From Raphanus sativus (taxonomy: Eukaryota; Streptophyta; Magnoliopsida; Brassicales; Brassicaceae), in the NCBI RefSeq assembly GCF_000801105.2, contig NC_079516.1, positions 4,774,001 through 4,838,000 of the forward strand: a stretch of 64,000 nucleotides of DNA. The letters are read 5' to 3'. Position numbers and translations under genes: made by a program. Below the pieces are notes generated by a model, which saw only the letters and a program-made list of their open reading frames with translations, was not told where the DNA came from and ran no database searches. This document shows, in pieces, positions 45,197 through 58,415 of the stretch. Positions within the stretch are counted from its first letter, which is position 1. Every line of letters starts with the position of its first letter.

Positions 45197-47970
45197 TGTT
45201 TGAAACTCAAAACGGGTTTGTATGATTTATATGGTCTATATATTTTTTCTTTTAATTTTTAAGTACGATAGAGGTAAAGAAAAGGCATTATGACAATGAT
45301 AATACTCTTTCCATTTAGTCAGATTTTAACATTTGTTTTATTTTAAATGTTGTTTTACATTTTAATGTATTCCTTCCGTTACAAATTAAATGTTTTCTTT
45401 TTTGAAACACACAAATTAAATGTTATTTAGAATGAAAAATTTGTAACAAAATAAGTATTGTTCTATAATTCCAGTGCAATATTTTCTATTAATTCATCTC
45501 TTATCCCTAATTAAATTAACATAAACAATAAATATTATACAATTATAATAGTTAAAGTATGTTACATGGAAACGGAAGCGGATACGTAGAATCGGAGGCG
45601 TATGGAAACGTAGAAACAAGATTTAAAAAAAAACTAAGAAGAAGGACGTGTTGGAAACGCATATCCATATATATATTTATATATATATATATATATTATG
45701 ATAATTTAATATATATTATATATATATATGATAATTTAATTTATATATATATATGATAATTTAATAAAATTTAGGACTAAAAATATTTTAAATATCAAAA
45801 TGTTGTTATTTTAGTTATCATGTATAATTTTTATAATGTTTGCTTATTTATTTTGGTTTGAAATATAGAATTTGACTGTACGTTTATCATAATATACTAT
45901 AATTGATTTATTTATGAATAGTTCTTAAAAATGTATGGTCTAAATTTATTGAAAATATCAATAAAAAGTTTAAAACAATTTACTAACATATATTTTATAT
46001 TTTATTCGTATCAGATGTTGTTTTTTAAATAAAGCCTCAGTCTTACGTTTATTACATCATATAAAAAGAATATGATATAAAAAAATGTTCCTACCTACTT
46101 TATTGAGATAATTTGTTTTATATACACTTGTTTGTGTATCAAATGTTTTAATAATTATATATTATTCTTTATTCTGTTCAGCCGCTCATGCTTGACTATT
46201 TATTGAAACAAAACACCAAATATACTATTATTTGTAAAGTAATTTTGCTTATTAGTTAAATTTTCTCCATAATATTATGTATTTTTATTATTTGTCATCT
46301 TTTTAATAATTTTTAGTTGTGAATCATCGGTTTAAATTATTTAATCAATTTAAATTTATACTATTATCTGAAACTTTATTAAATAAATATAGATAAAGAT
46401 TACGAATATTTTGTCTAGTAGAGTCTTTAAAAGGATATTTGTTACAGAATATATAGTGTAATGTACATTAATTAATCTGTAAGAGATTTTAATTAATGTA
46501 AACTCTATCATATGTTAACACTATATACAATGTGTTCATAATTTTGTTATTGTTCTTCAGTTTTTCTCAAAGATAAATATATATACATAGTGAGTTGGAT
46601 GACAATACACTGATCAAAATTTTAAAGTCTTCATAAGTATAGCATGCATCGTATAAATAATTAAATAAGTGGAAGCAATAGTTAGAACATAATGTTAAGA
46701 ATATATATTCAAACAAAGTTATGTATTATATTATCAAATATTTTGCTTGATTCAATCTTTAAAATAATATTTTTATAGAATATGTGGTTTAATGTCTTAA
46801 TATGTATTAGCTTATTTTAAATAGCCTATTTATAGTTTGTTATAATGAAATAGTATTATATTTGATTGCAATCTACATGACTTTCATCTTCATCAAAATC
46901 TGAATATGTAGTTATAGTATAAACAAAATCACACATATCTCGAAGTTTTTTCAAATTATATGAATCTATAAATATATTTGATCTTAATACTAATATATTA
47001 TATTTAATATAAAAGTAAATAAATATAGTAACGTCTTAAGAATGCTTAGTGGTATCTCTTATATTATATTTTAGAATGTATTGAAATTAGTCTAATATTT
47101 TTTATTAAATGTGTACACGACTAAAATATACTTAGTAATTAGTATTGATTAAAAGTCCAAAATGAGTTTGTATTATACCAATTATTATAATAGAATATTT
47201 TCAAACTCAAATATTAGTTTTATATATTACAACTCATATATATATATATATATTATTCAGTTTCAAAAACAAAACAAAAACTCATATGATAAATTTCTCT
47301 TTATAATTTTTATTTTTTCATAATTTTGAGATACATGCGTTAAGAAGATTAATATAATAAAATAAACTTAGTGATATTCTTTTATTATTAACCATCAAAA
47401 TTTATATATCAATTTTTATCAAAAATTACTTTATTAAAATTATTATAAATTCAAATATATACAAAATTTATTTATTATTTAATAATATTATCACACGATA
47501 TTGCAGAAAGTGTTATGTTACAATTTAAAAAGATTTTTTCGCTGTTTAGAGGATATGCGTATGCGTACATATCCATAAATCATAATAGACTTCCCTTAAA
47601 GTGGGGTCTCTTTTCATAATTGAGGCCAAATAATTGTCACACTACTACCATCAGTGTACAAAACTATAGAGTTGTACAGTTTGTTAAGTTCTAGTTCAAA
47701 ATCAATTTTTAAAGAATGAAAAAATAGCTTTAAGTTTTTTTATTAGTTTGGGATATCCCGAACCTATTAAAGTGTGTGGACTAATCCTCAAAATGAAATT
47801 TAATCTACTGACGGATTCTTTATGATATTCAAATAAAGTATAAAATATGATATTTCGTGTAGTTGCATAGATTTAGTGTGGTGAAGTTAATTCGGATCTC
47901 CAAAGTCTACCTACTTAACCACCTCAATGTTTTTTTTACAATTTTCTTTTTGGTTAAAAATTATATATAT
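45197..47970. other. long AT-rich intergenic stretch
   Basis: About 2.8 kb of AT-rich, low-complexity DNA with TA microsatellites (45669-45760, 47235-47255). No coding, RNA or terminal-repeat structure recognised. Genes expected here in Arabidopsis (MYB, AHP4, GDSL lipase, PAB6 by memory) are absent. Confidence 0.5.
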
Positions 47971-47971
47971 A

Positions 47972-48226
47972 TTCCCTCCGTTCTTAGAAGATACATGTTT
48001 TGGAAAAAAAATATTTCAAAAAGATACATTTTTCATATTTTCAATGTATAAATTAAATGTAAATTGTAAACTTAAAAAAAACATAATTACATTTATTAAA
48101 ATTCTATTGGTGAAAACTTGTGGGAAATAGTTAATTATGGAAAATAATGTATTGGTAACTAAAATTTAATATATTTTCTTAATAAATGTCAAAATTTTAA
48201 AATGTGGATCTTTTAGGAACGGAGTA
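47972..48226. mobile_element. Stowaway/mariner-like MITE
   Basis: TTCCCTCCGTTCTTAG at the left and TTTTAGGAACGGAGTA at the right are the CTCCCTCCGTT-type inverted ends of plant Stowaway elements, set in TA-rich flanks that fit a TA target duplication. About 255 bp, non-coding. Confidence 0.7.
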
Positions 48227-48377
48227 AATAATATCTAGTTTTATAAGACTTGTCCTTTCTTTTTCTGTCATCAATAATTTTTATTATATTATAAGTTTGA
48301 GTTATACAAAACCAAAAAAATAGACCTTTTTGGAAACGAAGCCGAGGAACACATAAACCCCTAAAGCCGCAAGCACC

Positions 48378-49053
48378 TGTGAGACATCAAATTAAATCCT
48401 ACATTAGAAATATAGACAAGGAGTGTCTAATTTATAAAGAGATATTCAACTTTAATTAGTAAGAGGCCTTTTGGGATGAAGCTCAAAAGTAAATCCATGC
48501 GGGTCAACTTCTAAGACCCAAAATAGACAATACCGTACTAATGGATAATAAATAATTAGATATAGGCTCATTAAATCTCAAAAATTGGTATCAGAGCTGC
48601 TTGGTGAAAAATCTGCAAGAATAAAAATATCTTTCGAAGTTAGGAATAAGAGGTATATGGCAGAGATCAAATCAAAAGATCATGGAATATGTGATGTTGT
48701 GGGAGAACATTTTCAAAGGAACGAAATGTTATGGAAGATATATTTTCAAAGGAAACCATGCGGTTATTGGTATAAGATAGTACCAAGATGATCCACTGAA
48801 GGATAAAACACACGAGATGAGTATGGTCATTCGTTTGAGAGAAAGATGTAAGATATCAAACTAAGTCTCACATTGAAAATTTAGACAAAGAGTGTATAAT
48901 ATAGAATGAGATATCCAACTCTAATTAGTACGAGATTTTTTTGGATGGAGTCTAAAACTAAATCCATGCGGGTTAGATTCTAAGTCTCAAAATAGACAAT
49001 ATCGTATTAATCGGATAATAAATAGATAGACATAGATTCACTAAATCCCAACA
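48378..49053 (+). mobile_element. TRIM retrotransposon, complete
   Basis: Two LTRs of about 207 bp lie at 48378-48584 (starting TGTGAGACATC) and 48847-49053 (starting TGTAAGATATC and ending CCCAACA). A perfect initiator tRNA-Met primer-binding site TGGTATCAGAGC at 48586-48597 follows the first LTR. A purine-rich GAGAGAAAGA tract precedes the second. The 5-bp duplication GCACC flanks the element at 48373-48377 and 49054-49058. The internal region is only about 260 bp with no retroviral-type genes, so it depends on another element for movement. The LTRs differ at many positions, so it is not recent. Confidence 0.9.
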
Positions 49054-49058
49054 GCACC

Positions 49059-49595
49059 AAACCGAAAAAACGACTAGAGGAAGAGAAATTTTTCTTTGAA
49101 CATTAAGATAACCAGAACAACAGTAAGATTATATTGGAAGACAAAATATCATGGTCAAGTAAACCTCTAAAAGAGATTGAAAACCTGAGTCTCGTTAACA
49201 ACATAGAAAACCTGACTCTCGTTAACAACATATCAGCCGGAAACTATGCAGTACTGTTTACTAATTATAGTATATGTCATATATGTTAAATACTACACTT
49301 GCCGTAAAATCCAGCCCTATCTTAAAATGGGGTCCATTTATAAAGTCAAGGGCATCACCACTTTGCCATAGTGGCAGATTGAAGTGTAGTAGGTAGAGTT
49401 GGTATGTGTATAAATCGAAAGTAAAATCGGTTGGTATGAGTTGGAAAGTCTTTTAATACCATGAAATAAATAGATGTATATTAGTGAAAATCCCAAAATC
49501 TTTCATATCAACTGCTTGCGATACGTCGTCGTCTGCTAACATGTATTAATTTATTACTCAAATTATTCAATTTCTCTTGGATCACGAGATAATAT
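49059..49595. other. intergenic, nothing recognised
   Basis: AT-rich spacer with a short imperfect duplication (AACCTGAGTCTCGTTAACAA and AACCTGACTCTCGTTAACAA near 49185-49230). No gene seen. Confidence 0.45.
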
Positions 49596-49800
49596 AAAAA
49601 CGGACCTAGGTGATAACTAGGTGGGGCAAGTGCCACTTACAAAAACTTAAATTGTCATTAGTTTTATTGAACATCCAGGAACACATAGTTTAAGCTTCAC
49701 AATGCCACATGCACATTTGGTTGAAAACCAACTATAACAACTAATTTTGTTAATCACTATAATGTGCCCCATGTTATAATGATTGCTAGGTCCGCCCCTG
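49596..49800. mobile_element. degraded hAT-like MITE
   Basis: The right end GCTAGGTCCGCCCCTG is the reverse complement of CAGGGGCGGACCTAGC; the left end AAAAACGGACCTAGG keeps only the inner CGGACCTAG. The interior phrase GGGGCAAGTGCCAC is shared in style with the 35409 element. No target duplication is visible. Confidence 0.55.
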
Positions 49801-50014
49801 TCAAGAAATATGTCGACGTGAACTTACCATGGGTCGATAAATACCCATGCGATTTCCAAATATAGATCACTGCACAAAGCATTACTTTCTTCAAAGGTCA
49901 GCTCCTCAGTATCCCTATATCCATCTGTTCCATATTGTTGTAGTTTATCTAGGAATTTAATTTCGTAATTACAGGTTATAATATTCGCAAGACTATCAAA
50001 CAGACGTAAAAGAG

Positions 50015-53000
50015 ATGGCCCAAAAGCTGGAAGCAAAGGGTGGTAAGAAAGGAGGTGTATGGGATGATGGTGTTCACGACGGTATTAGAAAAGTATATGT
50101 AGGTCAAGGCCAAGATTGTATAGCCTTCGTCAAGTTTGAATATGTCGATGGTTTTGAAGTGGTTGTTGGGGACGAACATGGAAAAAAGACGCTGCTAGGA
50201 ACTGAGGAGGTAATAATAATATATACTGTGAAAATTCGTCCGGTGGATTTGCAGAGCATCGATATTAACTTCTCATTTATAAGTCTTCACTGACTCCATA
50301 ATTAGATTGTTGGTACATTTAGCGTGTTTCGAATCCAATACCTTATTCTCTAATAACCCTTTCACAGAATAAGTTGTCACCAATTAATCTGTATGTCAAT
50401 TAGTGACAACTTATCCAGTAGGAGGGTTGTTAAAAAGTGAGATCTTTGGATTCGAGAAATGTCATGTGTATCAACAACTTAATTATGAAGTGAGTGAAGA
50501 TTTATAAATGAGGAATTGAGATCGATATTCTGTAGAACAAGCCTCGGATACACGAGACGGGTGGGTGATCCACGGGACATGTCGTCACATGTACTATAAT
50601 TTACTTTGTTGAAAATGTCACTTTTGTTCAAAATTGGTTTCGCGCTTGAGAGTTTTTTTTTTTTGTAGTTTGAGATTGATGCAGATGACTACCTCGTATA
50701 CGTGGAAGCATTTCGTGATAAAGCAACCGAAGAATCCATCGTGGATCTTAAGTTCGAGACTTATAAAGGCAAAACCAATAAGCATATCGAGACAAGTCCA
50801 GGGGTTAAGTTTGTTCTCCATGGTGGCAAAATCATTGGATTTCACGGGCGTTCGAGCGATGTTGTACACTCTATTGGAGCCTATGTTACTTTCCCGTCCA
50901 CTCCTGATTTGCAAGGAAAGTGGATTAAGGTATTAAAAAGCACTTTTTCTTATAAACACACAAAACACAATTAACTAAGGATTGTGTTGGTAATATTACA
51001 GAATCTTAAAATCCTATAGAAAAAAACATATAAGTAAAATAAGTGGAAACTGCTTGACTAAATTGAAATTCAACGAATTGTGGTGTATATATGACTCTAA
51101 ACTTGACTTTTAATCAAAAATTGCAAAATATTTGAGATCGGAATAATTATGGGGGAAATTGAAAGTGGGCCATAATCATTATGTTTTCGGCTTTCTATAC
51201 TTTTGCATTAATTTGTCAGTTTTGGACATAATTACCTACATAATATTAAAAATAATTATTACAAATTATACAGAGTTTTGATATAAAAAATTGAACTCCA
51301 AACTTTTTTGGATATGTTGATCTGTATTTGTTAGAATATATATTTAACCCTTTTTACAAAGATAAAAAAATATGTTCTTACTTGTCTTCAACGTTTTATC
51401 AAAGTTAGTATTCGTATTGTAACATTTTCTCTATGATCTATCTAAATATAGAATACATATGAGTCAATTCTAACCAAAATTCTTTGTTATTTTTAACATA
51501 CAATATGTATTGTAGGTTTTTTACTTCATTGCAGAAAAATCTAGAAAACGTTTACCAATGTTTTATCCTTCACTCTATCAGATATCCAAGATGAAAAACA
51601 TACTTTTAATTTTATGCTATGTTCTAGAACGGCTAGAATTTATATTGTAACCTTGTATATGTGTTTTAATTTTTATCCTATTTACAATACATATTTTATA
51701 TTTACGGTTATTTTTTTGTTTTTAAATCTGAGAAAATCTAAGAAACAATCTTAACAAAATCTAAAAAGCAATCTTAGGAAATTTTATTTAAATTTATCTT
51801 GTTCTTAGACGAAAATTTATATTGAATGAGGTTGAATTCATCTCTTTTTGCTTCAACAATCGTCGTGCTTTCTTTTTTAATATCTCTTGGTTATCAAATC
51901 AAATGATGCATATCTATATAATATGTGGTTTTTGAAGATGGAGACAAATACCAAAAAAACTGCAGAGAGGTTGGAGAGTACCAATAATTTGTCTTCGTTG
52001 GTCTTTGTTTTTCGTTTAGGAAGGTGGAGCGAACGAAGAAGAAATATAATTAACTTCTAGATCTTTTCTAAAAAAAAATTAATAAGATAAATATAATTAC
52101 TAAGTTAAGTATATTATGTAAAGTTATGTTATTTATTTAAGTAAGGGTTAATTTCGTATTTTTTAAAAAAAATCGAAGGTATATTTAGACAAACTTAGAG
52201 ATTCAAAGGTATAAAAACAAGTCAATTCTCAATATAGCCCAATTAGCCAATTTTCCTATAATTATGCGCGTGTGTAACTAATAAGAATTAAGAGCATCTC
52301 TAAGTTCTAAAGAAAATATTTTATAATTTAAAATAAATTAAATAATAAGAAATGAGAGAGAAGAGAGTGAAGTTCTTATTTAGAACTTCTGAGAACTTGC
52401 TAAGAACCTCAAGCAACTATGTAGTTTATGTTTATTGGTTTAGTTATTTAAGAAAAGTCAAAGTATAGTTACATAATTAAATATATATTTTTCTCTTAAA
52501 CTATCCACAGTAGTGAAAACAATACCTTCATTTTCACATTTAACATTCCACATTATATTTTTCTCTTCCACCTAATAATTCAACATTTATTTCATTTTAA
52601 CACCTACAATAGTTTTGTTTAATAAAATTTAACATTCTATCCCCATTATTTTATTTTATATTTACTTTTGTATATTTATATATCTACATATTAACTTTTT
52701 TAAAAAGATATCTACAAATTATAAAAAATAAGAACTAAAATCAAATTAAAAATGTAAGTTTTAAAAATAAATTATTTACTTTCTTGTTTTATATTTTTGC
52801 ATGTAATAAAAATTAAACTAATTTATTAAAAGTAGTAAAATTTTGTATTAATTTTTTTATTCAAACTAGTTAAAACAAGTTTCTATCTGTAGAATATGAA
52901 AAATAATAAAATTTGATATAAAAATAAATTAAATTAATCTATTTATAAAATAAAACTAATCACAAATAATTAGAATAAAAGCATCAAATATATCATTGTG

Positions 53001-54191
53001 TCTCTTCTCTTTCTTTAGAAAACTGACATATTGCATTTGTGGATCCGATTTTTGGTGTTTTAACATGTTGAAAATATTCAACTCATTTGAATCCAAATAA
53101 TCATTTTGATTTTTTTTCAACAAGTTCATTGTGGGAGTTCAATTGTTGAATAGCCCCATTGCACATGGTCTAAAACTTAACGGGTTTCACCTTGCTCTAA
53201 ATCGCTTAAAATATTTTTTTATCAAATACTATTAATTTATAAGGTGGAGCAAAAGGGGCAGGCTCCAGGACTAAGATGTTCACATGCCATAGCACAAGTA
53301 GGAAACAAGATTTACTCATTTGGTGGCGAGCTTATACCAAATCAGCCTATCGACAAAGACCTTTACGTCTTTGACCTTGAGACCCGGACATGGTCCATTT
53401 CTCCAGCCACAGGAGACATTCCCCACCTTTCTTGCTTAGGCGTCCGCATGGTGTCTATTGGATCAAACCTATATGTCTTCGGAGGCCGAGACGCTTCCAG
53501 AAAATACAACGGGTTCTACTCTTTTGACACGACCAAGAACGAGTGGAAATTGCTAACTCCGGTCGAAGAAGGACCCATTCCTCGTAGCTTCCACTCTATG
53601 GCAGCCGATGAGAACAACGTTTATGTTTTTGGTGGAGTGAGTGCTACGGAGCGGCTCAAGAACCTAGACGCTTACAACATCGTTGATCAGAAGTGGATGA
53701 CGTGTTCGACTCCTGGAGAATTGGTTAGCATAAGAGGAGGAGCCGGGCTTGAAGTGGTGCAAGGGAAGGTTTGGGTGGTTTATGGATTCAACGGGTGTGA
53801 AGTAGATGATGTTCATTACTACGATCCTGTTGAAGACAAGTGGACACAGGTGGAAACGTTCGGAGAGAAACCTTCAGCGAGGAGTGTTTTCGCTAGTGCG
53901 GTTGCTGGCAAACACATTGTGATATTTGGAGGTGAGGTTGCGATGGATCCAAAAGCTCACGTAGGCCCGGGACAATTGATAGGTGGGACCTTTGCGCTGG
54001 ACACAGAGACATTGAAGTGGGAGAGGTTGGATAAGTTAGGTGAAGACGAGGAGACTCCAGATATTAGGGGATGGTCGGCTTCCACAAGTGGAACCATTGA
54101 TGGTAAGAAAGGGCTGGTGATGCACGGTGGGAAAGCTCAGACCAATGGCCGTTTTGATGATCTTTTCTTTTATGGGATTGAGTCTGCTTAA
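50015..54191 (+). CDS. nitrile-specifier protein (jacalin domain plus Kelch repeats)
   Basis: Three exons, 50015-50209, 50669-50929 and 53244-54191, give 467 residues. Residues 1 to about 150 form one jacalin lectin domain ([20 protein letters not shown] near the start, [19 protein letters not shown] at its end). Residues from about 160 are Kelch repeats ([44 protein letters not shown]) forming a beta-propeller. The iron-binding triad of specifier proteins, E-x3-D-x3-H, is present as E383, D387, H391 in [13 protein letters not shown]. These proteins divert the aglucone made by myrosinase from glucosinolates towards simple nitriles instead of isothiocyanates. Exon 3 starts with GTG (Val), an internal codon, not a start. 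Intron 2 is 2.3 kb of AT-rich DNA. Length and domain order match Arabidopsis NSPs with one jacalin domain (At3g16390/16400 region). Intact. Confidence 0.93.
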
Positions 54192-55700
54192 ACGCTTTAA
54201 AAAGTCGTTTGGTGATAACTGTTTGCGTTGTGCTGTGTGTATGTGATTCAATAAGGGAGGATCGTGATGGTTGCTACTATATGATCCTTTATCAGCTTGT
54301 TTGTTACTTTATATTTAATTTTCAGTCTCTGCGTGTTTGTTTCATGGTTCGTGTTGTATCAATAAATTGCTTATTTTCTCCATATCTCTTTTAATTAATT
54401 GAGCGATGATGGATGTGTTGGAAACTCCGAAATGAGCCATATTTATTATAAATAAAATCAAGGGACCCTAAAATCGATTGTGTTATTTCTCTAGGTAAGA
54501 TAAATAATTATCGGCTACAAAGTTAGTCATGTTTATATTTCATATGCTAACATGCAAACAAACACAATCATCCAATTGTGCGTATTTTGCTGTGAATGCC
54601 TTAGCGTGTGTGCGTGTGTGTTTTTGTGGTTGTGTTTTGATTCTCTGGTCACACGCGCACACGAAAATCATGAAGAGAAAAATCTTGACTGGCGTGTTGG
54701 AATGAAACTCATGCATTCCTTTATTCGCAAGGACTTCGTGTTTGCGTGAACTAGTTAGGTAAGTCATGGCCTTTCTTTGGTTTGCCACTTTCTAAAAAGA
54801 ACATATGTTAGCTAGCTCTGTTTGGTTGTAACTACTTTTTCACCAACAGTTTGATAATTATCTCTTCTACTTTTACCAAATACCAAGTAACGATTACACA
54901 TTAGTTTCACCTTGCAAAAGTGTATTTTCTTAACAGATTTACTACTGTATTTATCATAGTTCTTGAAATTATATAGTGTTGCATACTTATACTCTGCTGT
55001 TTTATTCTTTTTTTATACTCTGCTGTTTGGAACAAAATTAAAAGTTAAAACAGAGAAAATTAAAATAGGATTTTGTTACCACTTAGAAATTTAGAATTAT
55101 ACTTACAAATGTTTGATTTCTTTTAGCTAAATCGTCACTTAATAAATTAATATTTTAGGGTTCAAAGATAATATATTGTTAAAACCAATAATTCAACACA
55201 TATATATAAGTGTTGTTACCACTTATAATAATGTTGTTACCACTTATAATAATGTTTGATTTTTGTTATCCCATTATTATATATCATATCTTTTATTATC
55301 CTATTTTATCGAATACTCTTGTTCTTCCAGTCATTGGACTCACGCTTTAAATCCATTTTAATTTTGATGTTAATTTTTTTTCCGTTACCTGTAGGTTCAC
55401 ATACACAGAAATGTACAACTTAGAAGAATACGTGGAGCATTTTCATCACGTGTCCACAATATAACGTGTGTAACCACTTCGCTTTGTGTAACCACTTTTT
55501 TTTGCAGCAAATCGTTATTTACATTCCTACTAAATCCTTATCTCGATACAGAAAGATTCGATTACCTAAAATTATTTTTAAACTTATAAAACTTACTAAA
55601 TATGGAAATAAAACATGTATAAATGTAAATAGCAGTAGAAAAATCACTCTCAAAAAATAAAATCAACATTCGGTTTTAGTTTGGTCCGTACCAAAGAGTG
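54192..55700. other. intergenic between the NSP and jacalin genes
   Basis: 3' flank of NSP, then AT-rich spacer. A short GT-rich stretch lies near 54608-54635. The opposing ORFs at 54540-54788 are mutually antisense and look like noise. Confidence 0.5.
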
Positions 55701-55703
55701 TCA

Positions 55704-55714
55704 GTATATATACA
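55704..55714 (+). promoter_or_regulatory. TATA box of the jacalin gene
   Basis: GTATATATACATA lies about 240 bp before the coding start. The distance fits because a 5'-leader intron is likely: ATTGTTTCCAG at 55926-55936 is a good acceptor eight bases before the ATG. Confidence 0.5.
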
Positions 55715-55943
55715 TATGCAAATCCCAACCCACAGTCATTCATCACTCTCTTACTTGAATCAGAACTAAGGTTACAAATATCTTTCCGATTAGATTAATT
55801 TCATTTTTTTAATAGGATGCTAGATGTGAATAAGGTTTTTTCTAGGATATAAAATTTTAGTTTTGATAGATTATAATCATTATTTCCCAACTCTTCAGAT
55901 ATTCGTTATAATGAAAACGGTTTTGATTGTTTCCAGGAAAGAA

Positions 55944-57571
55944 ATGGCACAGAAAGTGGGACCTTTTGGTGGTAACAAAGGAGATGCATTCGATGATGGT
56001 GTTCTTGGTTATACCGGTGTGAAGAAAGTGACTGTTGGTGAAAATGGGAACGGTGTTGATTGTATCAAGATAGAATACGAGAAAGATGGAAGGTTCGAGA
56101 CACAAATGCATGGAAGCGTTACCGGAATACTCAAGGAGGTATATATGACATTGCATTTCTCTAACAATGTTGATTACTATTCTCTATTTTAATTTAAATG
56201 CTCTTTTGTTGTTGTTATTTCAGTTTGAGCTAAACTATCCGGACGAATATATCACATCAATTCAAGGAACCTACAGCAACGTTGCGAGATATAACACAAC
56301 TATCGTGAAGACGCTTACCTTCAAGACATCACACGGCAGAACATCTCCCATGTTTGGTAACACGGCCATTTTCTCAACAGATTTTGTGGTGGAAGGTAAA
56401 GCTGGAGCAAAGCTTATGGGTTTCCATGGAAGGTCTGGCTCTGCTCTTGATGCCATAGGAGCTCACTTTTTCGCGTCGACTTCTCCGCTAAAGCATATAG
56501 AACCTCGTGGTGGATTCGGAGGAAACGCTTGGGACGATGGAGTTTATGATGGTGTAAGCAAAATCTCGGTGGGACTAAACTGTGGCAACATTGGCTATGT
56601 TAGGTTCAAGTATGTTAAAGGAAGCACATCGGTGAGGCATTCTCATGGGAAGATGAGCGAAGAACCTAAAGTAGTAAGCTCTATATCGAAACTAGCCCTA
56701 ATCTATAGCTTTTACTATTTGAGTTTGCTTATGAGTTTGTTTTGCAGTTTAAGGTGGATTATCCAAACGAGTACGTTACATCAGTGGAAGGGACTTATAA
56801 CTTTTGTGGTGATGTGACCTCGCTAACTTTCAAAACATCAAAAGGGAGAGTCTCTCCTGAATTTGGAAAAGCGTCTGGTTCGAAATTTGTACTTGCGGTG
56901 AAAGACCACATGCTTGTCGGGTTCTGTGGCCGGAACGGCCTCATTCTCAATTGCCTCTCAGCACTCGGTGCGCGTTTTGCGCCTGTTCCCACACCAGTTC
57001 CGACACCAGTTCCAACCCCAGTTGCACCGGTTCCAGCGCCAGTTCCTGCTAAGAAATTAGAAGCAAAAGGTGGAAATCACGGTGCTGCTTGGGATGATGG
57101 TTTCTATGAAGATGTGAGGAAGATTTATGTAGGACAAGGTGACTCTGGTGTTTCCTTTGTCAAATTTGAGTACGACATTGGCAAGAAGCTTGTAGCTGGA
57201 GATGGACATGGGAAGATGTCACTTCTTGGAACAGAGGAGGTTTTTCTATTTGTTCTCAATACCCTTTAACGTTTTCTTGAGATCCAAGTTTCACGAATCT
57301 TTTTTATTTCTTGCAGTTTGAGCTCGATTTTCCGAATGAATACATCGTATCGGTGGAGGGATGTTACGATAAAGTCTTTGGATTTGAAGCTGAAGTTGTG
57401 ACGATGGTGAAGTTCAAAACAAACAAACGTACATCTCCACCGTTTGGGATGGATGGAGGTATACCGTTTGTGTTTGAGATGAAGGATCATAAAATTGTTG
57501 GGTTTCATGGAAAATCTGGAGATTATGTTCATCAAGTTGGTGTCCATGTCTCGCCAATCTCCAAGTCTTAA
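55944..57571 (+). CDS. three-domain jacalin lectin, myrosinase-binding-protein type
   Basis: Four exons, 55944-56138, 56224-56673, 56748-57239 and 57317-57571, give 463 residues. There are three jacalin domains, roughly residues 2-150, 152-292 and 317-463. Each opens with G-G-x-x-G-x-x-[WF]-D-D-G ([32 protein letters not shown]) and each is split by an intron before FELxxPxEY or FKVDYPNEY. Residues 293-316 form a Pro-Val-Thr/Ala linker of PVPTP repeats, as in Brassica myrosinase-binding proteins. Such lectins bind mannose- or glucose-type glycans and associate with myrosinase complexes. I chose MAQKVG as start because it aligns with other jacalin N-termini; an upstream in-frame ATG at 55911 would read through the likely leader-intron acceptor. 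By position it belongs with At3g16430-16460. Intact. Confidence 0.9.
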
Positions 57572-57960
57572 AGCTTCTAAGCGTTTGCTTCGTCTTCGTG
57601 AAATAAAAAAATCTCTACAAGCTTGTTGCTCCTCTGTTTCTACTATCTTTTAACTATTAAATCTTGTGTTCTTTGTCGTTGGTTTGTTTGTGTCTCTTGT
57701 GATATGAAGTCGTCCGTTGTCTCTTTGAATAAACTATCGTTAGTGTTTGGACTAGCCAGGATCTGCATCCAGTGACTTGTTCAATGTTAAAATATAATAT
57801 TATTCTCTTCAAGTCTATCTAATACATACTTCAGACGTCTATATACAACATGCTACAGCCGCTTAAGAAAAAGAGCAAAATGTACACACTAAAAACAAAC
57901 ATGCAAAGCAAAAGAAGACATAATTTTTGTAATTTTATTAAAAGACAACATCGCCGGCTT
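57572..57960. repeat. 3' flank of the jacalin gene, first copy of a duplicated block
   Basis: GCTTCGTCTTCGTGAAATAA, GTTGCTCCTCTGTTTCTACT, GATATGAAGTCGTCCGTTG and CCAGGATCTGCATCCAGTGA all recur in order at 58430-58660. AATAAACTATCG near 57727 is a candidate poly(A) signal. Confidence 0.8.
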
Positions 57961-58415
57961 CAATTCATTATGGTAGTGGTATACCAACCTCTTGTTCTGG
58001 AGTTTGGAATGTGCTAAGGTTTTCTAAGAAAAAAAAAGGGTTTCTAAGAAAACTACGTTAGAAAACTATCATATTGTAAAGTTTTTTTGAAGGTTATTTC
58101 TAAACTTTGTTCATTGATCAAAGGGTATTATAGTTTTAATAGATGAACTGTAGTATGGTATACCTCCGGATATCTGGAAAATTTTAGAGTTTTGACCAGA
58201 TATCGGATTCGATCCATAAAAATAAATAAAAAATAAATAAAATAAATAAAAATTCAAAATAATATAAAAATATTTTATTACAAAAATAAAATTTAATTAC
58301 TTTTAAAAATTCTAACAAATAATTTAATAAATTTAGTATTAAAATACCATAAAACTTTTTTTCAGTCAGCATAAAACTTATAATATAATATTTTATATAA
58401 CATGGTGATGGTGTT
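57961..58415. other. intergenic, AT-rich
   Basis: No gene recognised; AAATAAATAAAATAAATAAA low complexity near 58220-58255. Confidence 0.45.

Noticed and set aside
53244..53246. Start of an independent Kelch protein
   Set aside because: The codon is GTG directly after an AAG splice acceptor, and the jacalin exons upstream join in frame to give a standard NSP.
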